64,000 nt of DNA, taken from assembly GCA_965198185.1 (NCBI GenBank), contig CBDAOU010000002.1, positions 186,001 through 250,000 on the forward strand, read 5' to 3'. The DNA is from JAJECS01 sp965198185 (GTDB taxonomy: Bacteria > Chloroflexota > UBA11872). The notes beneath the pieces are model-generated. The model searched no databases, was not told the origin of the DNA, and saw nothing but the letters and a program-made list of their open reading frames with translations. This document shows, piece after piece, positions 25,332-33,907 of this stretch (positions are counted from its first letter, which is position 1; the number at the start of each line of letters is the position of its first letter). A program made the position numbers and the translations under genes.

Positions 25332-26095
25332 CGACCGAAACCCGCCTGTGGCACGTCCATTTTCTTTCGTTGGCCTTTGCCGGCCTGGCCACCATCCTGC
25401 TGGTCTGGATGCTCACCTCGCCCGTGCTGAAGGTGCGCAACATCACCGTGCATCGGGCGGCCTCGTCACCGCCGCCGGTAGTAAGCGCGGAACAGATCGA
25501 GTCGTTCGTCAGCCAGTTCGTCGGGGCCAGCGTGTTTCGCGTCGATACCGCCGCTATCCGTGAAGAGCTGCAGGAGATCCCGGGTGTAGCCGATGCGCTG
25601 GTCGACGTCGCCGTCGACGGCCACCTCACGGTGACGATTGCCTACGACGCGCCGGTGGCCAACTGGATCATCGGCGGGCAAAGCTACTTGGTCGACGCCG
25701 AAGGCCAGATCCTGGCGGCGCGCTACCGGCCCGATCTGGAGTTGACGATCGAGGACACCGCCGTGCGCGAGGCTGCTCCGGGCGAGCACATCAATCTGCC
25801 CGCCCTCCTTGCCGCCTACCAGCTGCAGAGCAATCTGCCGTTGCTTCGAGTGTTCCCCAACCGGATTCAGTACGCCGCCGGCAACCTCACGGTCATCGAC
25901 CACTCCGGTCGCGAGTTGCAGTTCGGCGGCATTGAGAGACTTGAGCCCAAGCTTGTGGCGCTGCAGGCCGTGCTCGAGCGAGCCACCCGACGCGGTGAGC
26001 GCATCGCGTCCGTGGACCTGCGCCCGGTGGACCGACCGACCTATCGCACTACCAACGCCCCGCCGCTGATCAGCACGATCGGGGATTCCCCGTGA
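25328..26095 (+). CDS. ftsQ: Cell division protein FtsQ/DivIB
   Basis: A 255-residue bitopic protein. The short cytoplasmic tail is followed by the span LSLAFAGLATILLVWMLTSP and then a POTRA-like domain (LKVRNITVHRA, GASVFRVDTAAIREELQEIP, VADALVDVAVDGHLTVTIAY). It sits between murB and ftsA, the normal place of ftsQ. It would organise FtsL/FtsB and the septal synthase. The start is ATG 25328, overlapping the murB stop. Confidence 0.88.
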   Translation: MTTETRLWHVHFLSLAFAGLATILLVWMLTSPVLKVRNITVHRAASSPPPVVSAEQIESFVSQFVGASVFRVDTAAIREELQEIPGVADALVDVAVDGHLTVTIAYDAPVANWIIGGQSYLVDAEGQILAARYRPDLELTIEDTAVREAAPGEHINLPALLAAYQLQSNLPLLRVFPNRIQYAAGNLTVIDHSGRELQFGGIERLEPKLVALQAVLERATRRGERIASVDLRPVDRPTYRTTNAPPLISTIGDSP

Positions 26096-26143
26096 GATAG
26101 CGCAGGCGGGACGGGCTGAGTCAGCAGACATCCGGGGGGCACT

Positions 26144-26150
26144 GGAGGAG
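26144..26150 (+). promoter_or_regulatory. Strong Shine-Dalgarno deciding the ftsA TTG start
   Basis: GGAGGAG ends 6 nt before TTG 26157, which supports this rare start codon for ftsA over any later ATG. Confidence 0.75.
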
Positions 26151-26156
26151 CAGACG

Positions 26157-27407
26157 TTGGGACGCAAGAGGACGGTCGTCGGGTTGGACGTGGGAACGAC
26201 CAAGACCTGCGTGGTCGTTGGTCAGGAATATCGAGACACGCAGCTGCATGTGCTGGGCATTGGCACGGCGCCGTCGCTTGGCCTCAAGGGCGGGCAAGTG
26301 GTCGACATCGTGCAGACGATCAAGGCGATCGACGAGGCGGTGATGCGCGCCGAGGAGGTGTCGCAGACGCGCGTGCGGCACGTGGTGGCCGGCATCGCCG
26401 GCGGCCATTTGCAGTCCCATAGCCAGCACGCGGAGCTGCGGCTGGGGGTTGACGACCCGACGGTTCGGCCGCGCCACATGAACAGCATCGTGCGCACCGC
26501 GGCGGCCATTTCCCTGCCCGCCGAGCGCGAGATTGCCGCCGTCATCCCCAAGACCTTCAGCGTGGACCACCTGACGGACGTACTGGATCCGCGCGGGCTC
26601 ACCGGACGTTGCCTGAAAGTCGAGGCGCACGTGGTGACGGGCGCCAGCAACGCCATGACTAACCTGGAGCGCTGCGTCACCGGCGCGGGGTGCGAGATTC
26701 GAGATCGCCTGCTGCAGCCGCTGGCGTCGGCCGCGTCGTGTCTCACGGAGGACCAACGGCGCGAGGGCGCGGCGGTGGTCGACATCGGCGGCGGCACCAC
26801 CGACGTGGCGATCTACGTGGGCGATGCCTGCTGGCACATTGCCGTGCTGCCCATGGGCGGCGCGCTCGTAACCTCGGATATCGCGCGCGGCCTGCGGCTG
26901 CCCGTGCGCGTGGCCGAGGCTCTCAAGATCCAGCACGGTCGGACCGATCCGTTTGTCGATTCCGACGAGTCGGCCGTCGAGGTGCCGGGATTCGACTATG
27001 GCGCGCCGGTGGCGGTTCGCCGCCGCGACCTTGCCCAGGTCATCGACGCGCGCATGGAAGAGATCCTCACGCACGTGAAGGATGAGATCGTTCGCAGCGG
27101 CTACTACGACGTGCTGACAGCCGGCGTTGCGTTGACGGGTGGCGGGTCGCTGATCCCAGGTCTGGCGGCCAAGGCGTCCGAGATTCTGGAGCTGCCCGTG
27201 GCGCTGGGCCGGCCCCAGGCGCTCTGGGGTCTCGATGAGGGCATGCGTGAGCCGCAGTTCAGCACCGCCATTGGTTTGACGCTCATGGGCGCGGCGCCGC
27301 GCACGGACCACGGCTGGTTGGAGCAGCGGCCCGTGCGGCGGAGCGGTGGCGTGCTCACCAACCTCGGTTCGTGGCTGCGTGGCTTGGCCTCGCCGGCCGC
27401 TGCCTGA
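26157..27407 (+). CDS. ftsA: Cell division protein FtsA
   Basis: A 416-residue actin-fold ATPase that tethers FtsZ filaments to the membrane. Phosphate and adenosine motifs are visible: VVGLDVGTTKTCVVVG, AAVVDIGGGTTDVAIYVGD and GVALTGGGSLIPGLAAKA. The SHS2/1C insertion lies after VRHVVAGIAGGHL. The C-terminal end (GGVLTNLGSWLRGLAS) could be the amphipathic membrane-targeting helix. The start is TTG 26157 with a strong Shine-Dalgarno. Confidence 0.93.
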   Translation: MGRKRTVVGLDVGTTKTCVVVGQEYRDTQLHVLGIGTAPSLGLKGGQVVDIVQTIKAIDEAVMRAEEVSQTRVRHVVAGIAGGHLQSHSQHAELRLGVDDPTVRPRHMNSIVRTAAAISLPAEREIAAVIPKTFSVDHLTDVLDPRGLTGRCLKVEAHVVTGASNAMTNLERCVTGAGCEIRDRLLQPLASAASCLTEDQRREGAAVVDIGGGTTDVAIYVGDACWHIAVLPMGGALVTSDIARGLRLPVRVAEALKIQHGRTDPFVDSDESAVEVPGFDYGAPVAVRRRDLAQVIDARMEEILTHVKDEIVRSGYYDVLTAGVALTGGGSLIPGLAAKASEILELPVALGRPQALWGLDEGMREPQFSTAIGLTLMGAAPRTDHGWLEQRPVRRSGGVLTNLGSWLRGLASPAAA

Positions 27408-27515
27408 CGATATGTCCCACAAACGGTTTACTCTTGTGCATAATGAGTGGCCGATCGCGTGAGCCGACCCACTGACGTCCGCCAGCGCTGGACACCGGCG
27501 ACAGAGGACCATGCC

Positions 27516-28667
27516 ATGAACGACGACACCGGCGGCACGAGCCGCATTACACGCCTCACGACGCCGCGGCGCCAGGCGGCTCCGCCCGCCAGCGAGCAAT
27601 CCGCCACGATCAAGGTCGTCGGCGTTGGCGGCGGCGGCAGCAACGCCATCGACCGGATGATCGACGTCGACGTCAGCGGCGTGGACTTCATCACCGTCAA
27701 CACCGACGCGCAGGCGCTGATGCGCTCGCAAGCCTCGGCGCGTGTACACATTGGCGAAAAGGCCACCCGCGGGCTTGGGTCCGGCGGGAACCCGGCCCTC
27801 GGCCACAAGGCAGCCGAGGAATCCGCCGAGGACCTGCGCGAGTCGCTCGAGGGCGCCGACATGATTTTCATCGCCGCCGGCATGGGCGGCGGCACGGGCA
27901 CGGGCGGCGCGCCGGTCGTGGCTGAGATTGCCCAGGAAAGCGACGCGCTGACCGTCGGCGTGGTCACGCGTCCCTTTGCATTTGAAGGCACGGCGCGCGC
28001 TCGCGTGGCCGATGACGGCATCCAGGATCTCAGCGAGCGCGTCGACACGCTCGTGGTGATCCCCAATGACCGGCTGCTCAACGTGGCCGATGCCAAGTCC
28101 ACGATCAGCGAGGCATTTGCGCTGGCCGACGATGTGCTGCGGCAGGCCATTCAGGGCGTGTCGGACCTCATCACCATGCCGGGGCTGATCAACCTCGACT
28201 TCAACGACGTGCGGGCGGTCATGACCGACGCCGGAACCGCGCTGATGGCCATGGGCGAAGGCCAGGGCGAAACCCGCGCCACCGACGCCATCACGCAGGC
28301 GCTGAACAGCCCGCTGCTCGACAGCTCGATGGACGGCGCGCGGGGCGTGCTGCTGAACTTCACCGGCGGCTCGGACATGACGCTGTATGAGGTGAACGAG
28401 GCGGCGGAGATCGTGGCCAAGACGGCGGACCCGAACGCCAACATCATCTTCGGCACGGTGGTCGACGAGTCGCTCGAAGGCCGCATTCACGTCACGGTTA
28501 TCGCGACGGGCTTCCAGCTCGAGCGCAAGGAAAAGCGTCCCGCGGCGCGGACGCGCACGCGAACTCCGGCCTCGCCCCGGGTGCGCGAATTGGACTTTTC
28601 GCCCGGTCCCGAGGCCCAGCCCGAAATCGAGATTCCGGCATTCCTGCGGCGCCGGTCCGCCGGGTAA
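27516..28667 (+). CDS. ftsZ: Cell division GTPase FtsZ
   Basis: A 383-residue tubulin homologue that forms the Z ring. Motifs are VVGVGGGGSNAIDRMID, the tubulin signature GMGGGTGTGGAPVVAEIA, VVTRPFAFEG, VIPNDRLL and LINLDFNDVRAVM. The conserved C-terminal peptide EIPAFLRRR, which binds FtsA, is present after a short charged linker. The ATG at 27516 is preceded by AGAGGA at suitable spacing; a GTG at 27447 would give an unlikely extension. A CATAAT element at 27439-27444 in the ftsA-ftsZ gap could be a weak -10 box. Confidence 0.96.
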   Translation: MNDDTGGTSRITRLTTPRRQAAPPASEQSATIKVVGVGGGGSNAIDRMIDVDVSGVDFITVNTDAQALMRSQASARVHIGEKATRGLGSGGNPALGHKAAEESAEDLRESLEGADMIFIAAGMGGGTGTGGAPVVAEIAQESDALTVGVVTRPFAFEGTARARVADDGIQDLSERVDTLVVIPNDRLLNVADAKSTISEAFALADDVLRQAIQGVSDLITMPGLINLDFNDVRAVMTDAGTALMAMGEGQGETRATDAITQALNSPLLDSSMDGARGVLLNFTGGSDMTLYEVNEAAEIVAKTADPNANIIFGTVVDESLEGRIHVTVIATGFQLERKEKRPAARTRTRTPASPRVRELDFSPGPEAQPEIEIPAFLRRRSAG

Positions 28668-28726
28668 ACGCTCGACCGACCGCTTTCAGTGGGCGGCGCG
28701 CGCCCGTCCGCGCCTAGAATGGCGGA

Positions 28727-29473
28727 ATGCAACGTGCGGCTGCGGTCGATGACGGCTTACGCCTGCGCATCGCGGCGGTGCGCGAGGAGATCGCTGCAGC
28801 ATGCGCCGCGGCAGGTCGCTCGCCGGAAACTGTCGAGCTGGTGGCGGTAACCAAAACGGTGCCTGCCGACGTGGTGCGCGCGGCGCTGGCCGCGGGGCTC
28901 ACCACGTTCGGTGAGAATCGAGTCCAGGAGGCCGATACGAAGATTCCCCAGGTCGGTGGCGGCACGTGGCATCTCATTGGCCACTTGCAGCGAAACAAGG
29001 CTCGGACGGCGGTCCAGCGCTTCGGTTGTATCCAGAGCGTTGACTCCCCGCGACTCGCGTGTCGCTTGGAAGCCGTGCGCGAGAACCGTCCCGTGGACGT
29101 GCTGGCGCAAGTGAATCTCACCGGCACGCTGACACAAGAGGGCGTAGCGCCGGCGGACTTGGGCAGACTCTGCGAGGTCATCGACCGCGAGACGGGCCTG
29201 ACGCTGCGCGGTCTCATGACCATCGGCCCGCTGGGGGGTGATCTCGCCGCCCTGCGCGCGTGTTTTCGCGAGCTGCGGGAGACGCGGGACGTGCTGCGGC
29301 CGAAGCTCCCCAACCAGCCGCTGACGGAGCTTTCCATGGGTATGACGGACGATTTTGGCGCGGCGATTGCCGAGGGCTCCACGATGGTTCGAGTCGGACG
29401 GGCTATCTTTGGCAGTCGCCCACCGGTCACGACCGCCGTGCCCGCGCCAGTATCGACGGACTTGCCATGCTGA
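28727..29473 (+). CDS. yggS: PLP homeostasis protein YggS
   Basis: A 248-residue PLP-binding protein of the YggS/PROSC family with an alanine-racemase-like N-terminal barrel. The PLP lysine is in VAVTKTVPADVV, followed by FGENRVQEADTK, HLIGHLQRNKA, LTLRGLMTIGPLGG and SMGMTDDFGAAIAEGSTMVR. Members control vitamin B6 pools and are commonly encoded after ftsZ, as here. Its end overlaps yggT by 7 bp. Confidence 0.93.
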   Translation: MQRAAAVDDGLRLRIAAVREEIAAACAAAGRSPETVELVAVTKTVPADVVRAALAAGLTTFGENRVQEADTKIPQVGGGTWHLIGHLQRNKARTAVQRFGCIQSVDSPRLACRLEAVRENRPVDVLAQVNLTGTLTQEGVAPADLGRLCEVIDRETGLTLRGLMTIGPLGGDLAALRACFRELRETRDVLRPKLPNQPLTELSMGMTDDFGAAIAEGSTMVRVGRAIFGSRPPVTTAVPAPVSTDLPC

Positions 29474-29727
29474 CCGGCCTCCTCGACTTCCTAAACATCC
29501 TGGTCACGATATTGGTGTTCGCGATCGTCGGACGGGCGCTGCTCTCCTGGTTCGTGCAAGACCCCAGCCACCCGCTGATGCGTCTGCTCATCGACGTCAC
29601 CGAGCCGATTCTCGCCCCGATCCGCAATCGCTTGCCCTCGTCCTGGATGATCGACCTGTCACCGTTGATTGCGATCGTGGTCATTCAGATCGTGTGGCGG
29701 TTGATCGTGTCGCTCGCGCTGTCGTAG
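29467..29727 (+). CDS. yggT: YggT family membrane protein
   Basis: An 86-residue protein with two predicted membrane spans (LNILVTILVFAIVGRALLSW and LIAIVVIQIVWRLIVSLAL). Between them lies the family signature HPLMRLLIDVTEPILAPIRN. YggT proteins are found next to yggS and division genes in many phyla and may help osmotic tolerance or division. The ATG at 29467 overlaps the yggS end; longer upstream frames are shadows. Confidence 0.9.
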   Translation: MLTGLLDFLNILVTILVFAIVGRALLSWFVQDPSHPLMRLLIDVTEPILAPIRNRLPSSWMIDLSPLIAIVVIQIVWRLIVSLALS

Positions 29728-29775
29728 CGCGATGCCGAGATTTCCGTCCCGCCCCGCGCCGCGGGCGCAGCCCTG

Positions 29776-30075
29776 ATGAGCGTGCCGTTGACGAAGCCCG
29801 TCGTTCTGCGCGTGCGGGCAAAGCCGAACGCCCGCGCCGAGGGCCTGACGCGCGACGCCGACGGCGGCCTGGTCGCGCGGGTAAAGGCCGCCCCGGTCGA
29901 TGGCCGCGCCAACGCAGCCATCCAAGCGTTGCTGGCGCGGAGCTTGGGAGTGCCGGCGCGCGGCGTCACCATCACGGGCGGGGCCCACAGCCGCCGCAAG
30001 CGCATCGCCGTCTCCGGCCTGTCGCCCAAAGACGTTCAGGCCGCCATCGAGCGGCTGGAGCCCGAATCGCGCTGA
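29776..30075 (+). CDS. yggU: DUF167/YggU family protein
   Basis: A 99-residue protein with the DUF167 pattern LRVRAKPNARAEGL, VARVKAAPVDGRANAAIQAL and ITGGAHSRRKRIAVSGL. The function is unknown. It is frequently found in the yggS-yggT-yggU run downstream of ftsZ, so its position supports the call. Confidence 0.9.
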   Translation: MSVPLTKPVVLRVRAKPNARAEGLTRDADGGLVARVKAAPVDGRANAAIQALLARSLGVPARGVTITGGAHSRRKRIAVSGLSPKDVQAAIERLEPESR

Positions 30076-30114
30076 TGAATCCTCGCTGTCCGACAGAAGT
30101 AGTGCGTTCCACCG

Positions 30115-31410
30115 GTGCCTAGCTCGGGTCTGCGGCGGCCGCGAGGCACGGCCGACCGCTTGCCCGCCGACGCGCCCGCCTGGGAAACCGTGCTGCGCAC
30201 GTTTGCCCGCGAGTGCCGTCTGCGCAACTACCACCCCATCAGCACCCCGACGTTCGAGGCCACCGAGCTGTTCGACAAGGGCACCGGCGCGACCACGGAC
30301 ATCGTGCAGAAAGAGATGTACACCTTCGACGACCGCGGGAGCGACTCGTTGACGCTGCGGCCCGAGGGCACGCCCTCCATCGTGCGCGCCTACCAGCAGC
30401 ACGGCATGCACGTGCTGCCGCAGCCGGTGAAGCTCTACTACGTGTTGCCGGTGTTCCGCTACGACCGCCCGCAGGCGGGGCGTCTGCGCGAGCACCACCA
30501 GATCGGTGCCGAAGCGCTGGGCGACCCGAGCCCCGCAGTCGACGCCGAGGCGATCGATTTGCTCTGGAGCACGCTCCGGGCGCTTGGGGTCACGGACCTG
30601 GCGCTGCACGTGAACTCGCTTGGGGACCCCGAGTCGCGGCCCGAGTACCGCGCCGCGTTGGTGGCCTATTTCACCCCGAACGCCGACAAGCTGTGCGCGG
30701 ATTGCCAGATGCGGCTGACGCAGAACCCGTTGCGGCTCCTCGACTGCAAGAAGCCGCCGTGCGAGCGCGTGAGCGCCGATGCGCCCCGCTCGCTGGATTA
30801 CCTTGGCGACGCCGCGCGCGAGCACTTCGACACGCTGCAAAGCCTGCTCGCGGCGTTGGACATTCCGTGCAGCCTGGATCACCGGCTGGCCCGCGGCCTG
30901 GACTACTACAACCGCACGGTGTTCGAGATCGTGCCACCGGACAGCGGCGCCCAGAGCACCGTCGGCGGCGGCGGGCGCTACGACTACCTGGCTGAGACGC
31001 TCGGCGGCCCGCATCTGCCGGGCGTCGGCTTCGGCAGCGGCATCGAGCGCATCCTGCTCAATCGACAGCGCGTCGGGTTGAAGGAAGCGTCGTCTCCAGC
31101 GCCCGATGTGTATGTGGCGCCCCTGGCCGATGCCGCGCTGACGATTGTCACCACGCTGGCTGCCAACCTGCGGCGAGCGGGCATCGCCACGGAGACCGGG
31201 TATGCCGCTGCCAGCCCCCGCTCCCACCTGCGCCGCGCCAACGCCGTCGGTGCGCGCGTGGCGCTGATCGTGGGCCGGCGCGAAGTCGAGGCCGGGCGGG
31301 TATCACTCAAGCCCCTCGACGGCGGCGACCAGGTCGACGTGGCCCTGGACGACGTCGTGTCGTCCACGCAGGCCATCCTCGCTGGTCCGGCAACCGCGAG
31401 CGACGCATGA
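30115..31410 (+). CDS. hisS: Histidyl-tRNA synthetase
   Basis: A 431-residue class II aminoacyl-tRNA synthetase. Motif 2 is VFRYDRPQAGRLREHHQIG, the histidine-specific loop is ARGLDYYNRTVFE, and motif 3 is GVGFGSGIERILL. A full anticodon-binding domain follows (PDVYVAPLADAALTIV to the end), so it is a true HisRS rather than the regulatory HisZ. The start is GTG 30115. It overlaps hisH by 4 bp (ATGA), placing tRNA charging in the same transcript as histidine biosynthesis. Confidence 0.93.
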   Translation: MPSSGLRRPRGTADRLPADAPAWETVLRTFARECRLRNYHPISTPTFEATELFDKGTGATTDIVQKEMYTFDDRGSDSLTLRPEGTPSIVRAYQQHGMHVLPQPVKLYYVLPVFRYDRPQAGRLREHHQIGAEALGDPSPAVDAEAIDLLWSTLRALGVTDLALHVNSLGDPESRPEYRAALVAYFTPNADKLCADCQMRLTQNPLRLLDCKKPPCERVSADAPRSLDYLGDAAREHFDTLQSLLAALDIPCSLDHRLARGLDYYNRTVFEIVPPDSGAQSTVGGGGRYDYLAETLGGPHLPGVGFGSGIERILLNRQRVGLKEASSPAPDVYVAPLADAALTIVTTLAANLRRAGIATETGYAAASPRSHLRRANAVGARVALIVGRREVEAGRVSLKPLDGGDQVDVALDDVVSSTQAILAGPATASDA

Positions 31411-32039
31411 TCGCGGTCGTCGACTACGGCGCCGGCAACCTGCACAGCGTGGAACGGGCGCTGCGGCACGTCGGTGCCGAAATCACGGTGACGCACGATC
31501 CATCCGAGATCGCCGAGGCTACCGGCGTCGTGCTGCCGGGCGTGGGGGCCGCCGCCGATACCATGCGCGGCCTGGAGCGCGCCGGCGTGATTCCAGCGAT
31601 CCTGGACGCGATCGACGGCGGGGTGCCCTACATGGGCATCTGCATGGGTCTCGAGGTGCTCTACGAGACCAGCGACGAGGACGGTGGCACCACCTGCCTC
31701 GGCGTGGTTCCGGGCCGCGTCGTGCGCTTTCCGCCGACCCTGCACGTGCCGCACATGGGCTGGAATCAGGTCCGCCAGGAGGTCGTCTCGCCGCTGTTCG
31801 CCGGGATCCCGCAGGACGCCAACTTCTATTTCGTGCACTCATACCACGCGCCGGCCGACGGCGCCGCGCACGTCGCCGCCACGACCGGCTACAGCGTGAC
31901 CTTCACCAGCGCGCTGCTGCGCGACAACCTCTTCGCGACGCAGTTCCACCCCGAGAAAAGCGGCGCCGCGGGCCTGCGGCTCTACGCTAACTTCGTGCGT
32001 CTGGCGGGACAGCAACCGCACGACGCGGCGTCGGCGTGA
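31407..32039 (+). CDS. hisH: Imidazole glycerol phosphate synthase glutaminase subunit HisH
   Basis: A 210-residue class I glutamine amidotransferase that feeds ammonia to HisF. The catalytic triad is visible: Cys in YMGICMGLEVLYE, and His and Glu in FATQFHPEKSG. Also present are VVDYGAGNLHSVERAL at the N-terminus and HMGWNQV. It overlaps hisS and hisA at its two ends. Confidence 0.95.
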   Translation: MIAVVDYGAGNLHSVERALRHVGAEITVTHDPSEIAEATGVVLPGVGAAADTMRGLERAGVIPAILDAIDGGVPYMGICMGLEVLYETSDEDGGTTCLGVVPGRVVRFPPTLHVPHMGWNQVRQEVVSPLFAGIPQDANFYFVHSYHAPADGAAHVAATTGYSVTFTSALLRDNLFATQFHPEKSGAAGLRLYANFVRLAGQQPHDAASA

Positions 32040-32773
32040 TGGAGGTCTATCCGCCCGTCGATATTCGCGGCGGTCGCTGCGTGCAACTGGTGCAAGGCGA
32101 CTTCGAACGGGAAACAGTCTTCTTCGACGATCCGGTGGAGGCCGCCCGGCACTGGCTGGAGCAGGGCGCCTCGTGGCTGCACGTCGTCGATCTCGACGGC
32201 GCCCGCGACGGCGTCGGCGCCAACGCGGCGATCGTCGAGGACATCATTGCCGTCGCCGGAGATACTCCGGTCCAGGTCGCGGGCGGCATCCGCTCGCACG
32301 CCGACATCGAGCGGGTGCTTGGGCACGGCGCCGCGCGGGTGGTGCTGGGCACCGCCGCCGTGCGCGATCCCGCGTTGCTGATCCGCGCCGCCGCCGGGCA
32401 CCCCGGTCGCATTGCCGTGGCAGTGGAAGGACGCCACGGCCGGGCGTTCACCGACGCCTGGACGAAGGGCTCTAGCGTGTCGATCCGCGCGCTGGCGGCG
32501 CGGGCGTTGGACGCGGGCGCCGCCGCCATCATCTACACCGACGTGGTCGTCGAGGGCATGCTCAAGGGGCCGAACCTCATGGGCACGCGCGACCTGGTCG
32601 AGCAGGTGGGCGAGCAGATGCCGGTGATTGCCTCGGGCGGCATCGCCACGCTCGCTGATCTCAAGCAGTTGCGCGACGCCGGAGCGGCGGGCGCAATCAT
32701 CGGGACTGCCCTGTACCGCGGGGCGTTCTCGCTGGCCGAAGCCATCCGAGCGGCTAAAGAGACTCGTGCCTAA
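32036..32773 (+). CDS. hisA: Phosphoribosylformimino-AICAR ribotide isomerase HisA
   Basis: A (beta-alpha)8 barrel of 245 residues catalysing the Amadori rearrangement before the HisH/HisF step. PPVDIRGGRCVQLVQGDFE carries the first catalytic Asp and IYTDVVVEGMLKGPNL the second. VQVAGGIRSHADIERVL and VIASGGIATLADL are the phosphate-binding loops. The start is either GTG 32036 or ATG 32039. Confidence 0.92.
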   Translation: MMEVYPPVDIRGGRCVQLVQGDFERETVFFDDPVEAARHWLEQGASWLHVVDLDGARDGVGANAAIVEDIIAVAGDTPVQVAGGIRSHADIERVLGHGAARVVLGTAAVRDPALLIRAAAGHPGRIAVAVEGRHGRAFTDAWTKGSSVSIRALAARALDAGAAAIIYTDVVVEGMLKGPNLMGTRDLVEQVGEQMPVIASGGIATLADLKQLRDAGAAGAIIGTALYRGAFSLAEAIRAAKETRA

Positions 32774-32779
32774 CCTCTC

Positions 32780-32886
32780 CGTCATTCCCGCGAAAGCGAG
32801 AATCCAGCCCCCACCGCACGTGGAATCCCTACGGAGCGCTCTGGGCGCTTGGCGCAAGGGCGGGTCTCAGACCCGCCCCTACAGGG
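32780..32886. repeat. Two dispersed repeats between hisA and hisF
   Basis: GTCATTCCCGCGAAAGCGAG followed by AATCCAG (32782-32808) belongs to the GTCATTCCCG family. GGGCGGGTC-TCA-GACCCGCCC followed by CTAC (32858-32882) belongs to the GTAGGGGC palindrome family. They interrupt an otherwise overlapping histidine operon. Confidence 0.85.
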
Positions 32887-32917
32887 TCTTGCGACTGTCT
32901 CTGCGGAGTGCACCCCA

Positions 32918-33706
32918 GTGCTGACCCGCCGCATCATTCCCTGTCTCGACGTCAAGAACGGCCGGAACGTGCGCGGCGTGAAGTTCTCCGCCGACGTGGA
33001 CGCCGGCGATCCGGTCGAGCTGGCCGCGCGCTACGACCGGGAAGGCGCCGACGAGCTGGTGTTCTACGACATCACGGCTTCCGCGGAGGGCCGCGACATC
33101 ATGGGCGACCTCGTCGAGCGCGTGGCCTCGGAAGTCTTCATTCCGCTCACCGTGGGCGGCGGGCTGCGCAACGCCGACGACATGTACGCGATGCTGCGGC
33201 GCGGGGCGGAAAAGGTGTCGATCAACAGCGCCGCCCACCGCGACCCCGACTTGATTCAAATCGGCGCCGACCGGTTCGGATCGCAGTGCATCGTGCTCTC
33301 CATCGATGCGCAGCGCCGGGACGACCGCGCTTCGCCTTGGTGGGAGGTGGTGCTGGATGGCGGCCGCACGCCAACCGGCCTGGATGCCATCGAGGTCGCC
33401 CGGCGCGGTGTCGAGCTTGGCGCCGGCGAGATCGTGATGAACAGCATCGATGCGGACGGCACCCGCGCCGGATACGACCTGGACCAGCTGCGCGCCGTCT
33501 GCGACGCCGTGCCGGTGCCGGTCGTCGCCTCCGGCGGCGCCGGGTCGATCGAGCACATCCGGGCGGCGCTGGTCGACGGCCGCGCGCACGCCGCGCTGGC
33601 GGCGTCGATCTTCCATTTCAAGCTGATCAGCATCGAGCGCGTCAAGCGGGAGCTGGTGGCGGCGGGGCTGCCCATGCGCATGGACCCGTTTGCGGCGGGC
33701 GGCTGA
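32918..33706 (+). CDS. hisF: Imidazole glycerol phosphate synthase cyclase subunit HisF
   Basis: A 262-residue barrel that makes imidazole glycerol phosphate and AICAR with HisH. RRIIPCLDVKNGRNVRGVKF has the catalytic Asp and VLSIDAQRRDD the second. VGGGLRNADDMYAML and VVASGGAGSIEHIRAAL are phosphate-binding loops. The GTG at 32918 was chosen because the upstream frame is translated repeat DNA. It is 144 bp after hisA because of the inserted repeats. Confidence 0.95.
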   Translation: MLTRRIIPCLDVKNGRNVRGVKFSADVDAGDPVELAARYDREGADELVFYDITASAEGRDIMGDLVERVASEVFIPLTVGGGLRNADDMYAMLRRGAEKVSINSAAHRDPDLIQIGADRFGSQCIVLSIDAQRRDDRASPWWEVVLDGGRTPTGLDAIEVARRGVELGAGEIVMNSIDADGTRAGYDLDQLRAVCDAVPVPVVASGGAGSIEHIRAALVDGRAHAALAASIFHFKLISIERVKRELVAAGLPMRMDPFAAGG

Positions 33707-33731
33707 CCGACCGCCGAGGTTCGCGCCTGGC

Positions 33732-33881
33732 TTAGGCGTCGTCGACTGGCAACTCCGGTGCTATGGCGGTCGGCGGGCTGCGGCGCCGCGTCACGGCGCG
33801 CCAGAGCCGGTATCCCAAATCGAGTCCGACACCGAGCAGGATCGTCCCCACGATGACAAAGAAAACGATCGTCTCGATCAC
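33732..33881 (-). CDS. Possible 49-residue single-span membrane protein
   Basis: A short frame from GTG 33881 to TAA 33732 reads VIETIVFFVIVGTILLGVG, then LDLGYRLWRAVTRRRS and a polar tail. It has one clear membrane helix followed by a positively charged stretch, a normal small membrane protein topology. It lies between hisF and a DapA-like gene on the latter's strand. No family is recognised and no clear ribosome-binding site was found. Confidence 0.4.
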   Translation of the reverse strand: MIETIVFFVIVGTILLGVGLDLGYRLWRAVTRRRSPPTAIAPELPVDDA

Positions 33882-33907
33882 GGGCGCATCATGCCGGGTG
33901 CGGTAGG

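Noticed and set aside
26121..28490. 789-codon open frame antisense to ftsA and ftsZ
   Set aside because: It is a shadow of two certain genes in high-GC DNA. The composition (His/Arg/Val/Gly-rich, no domains) is typical of antisense frames.
30115..31410. HisZ (ATP phosphoribosyltransferase regulatory subunit)
   Set aside because: The protein has the full anticodon-binding domain and intact HisRS motifs, which HisZ lacks.
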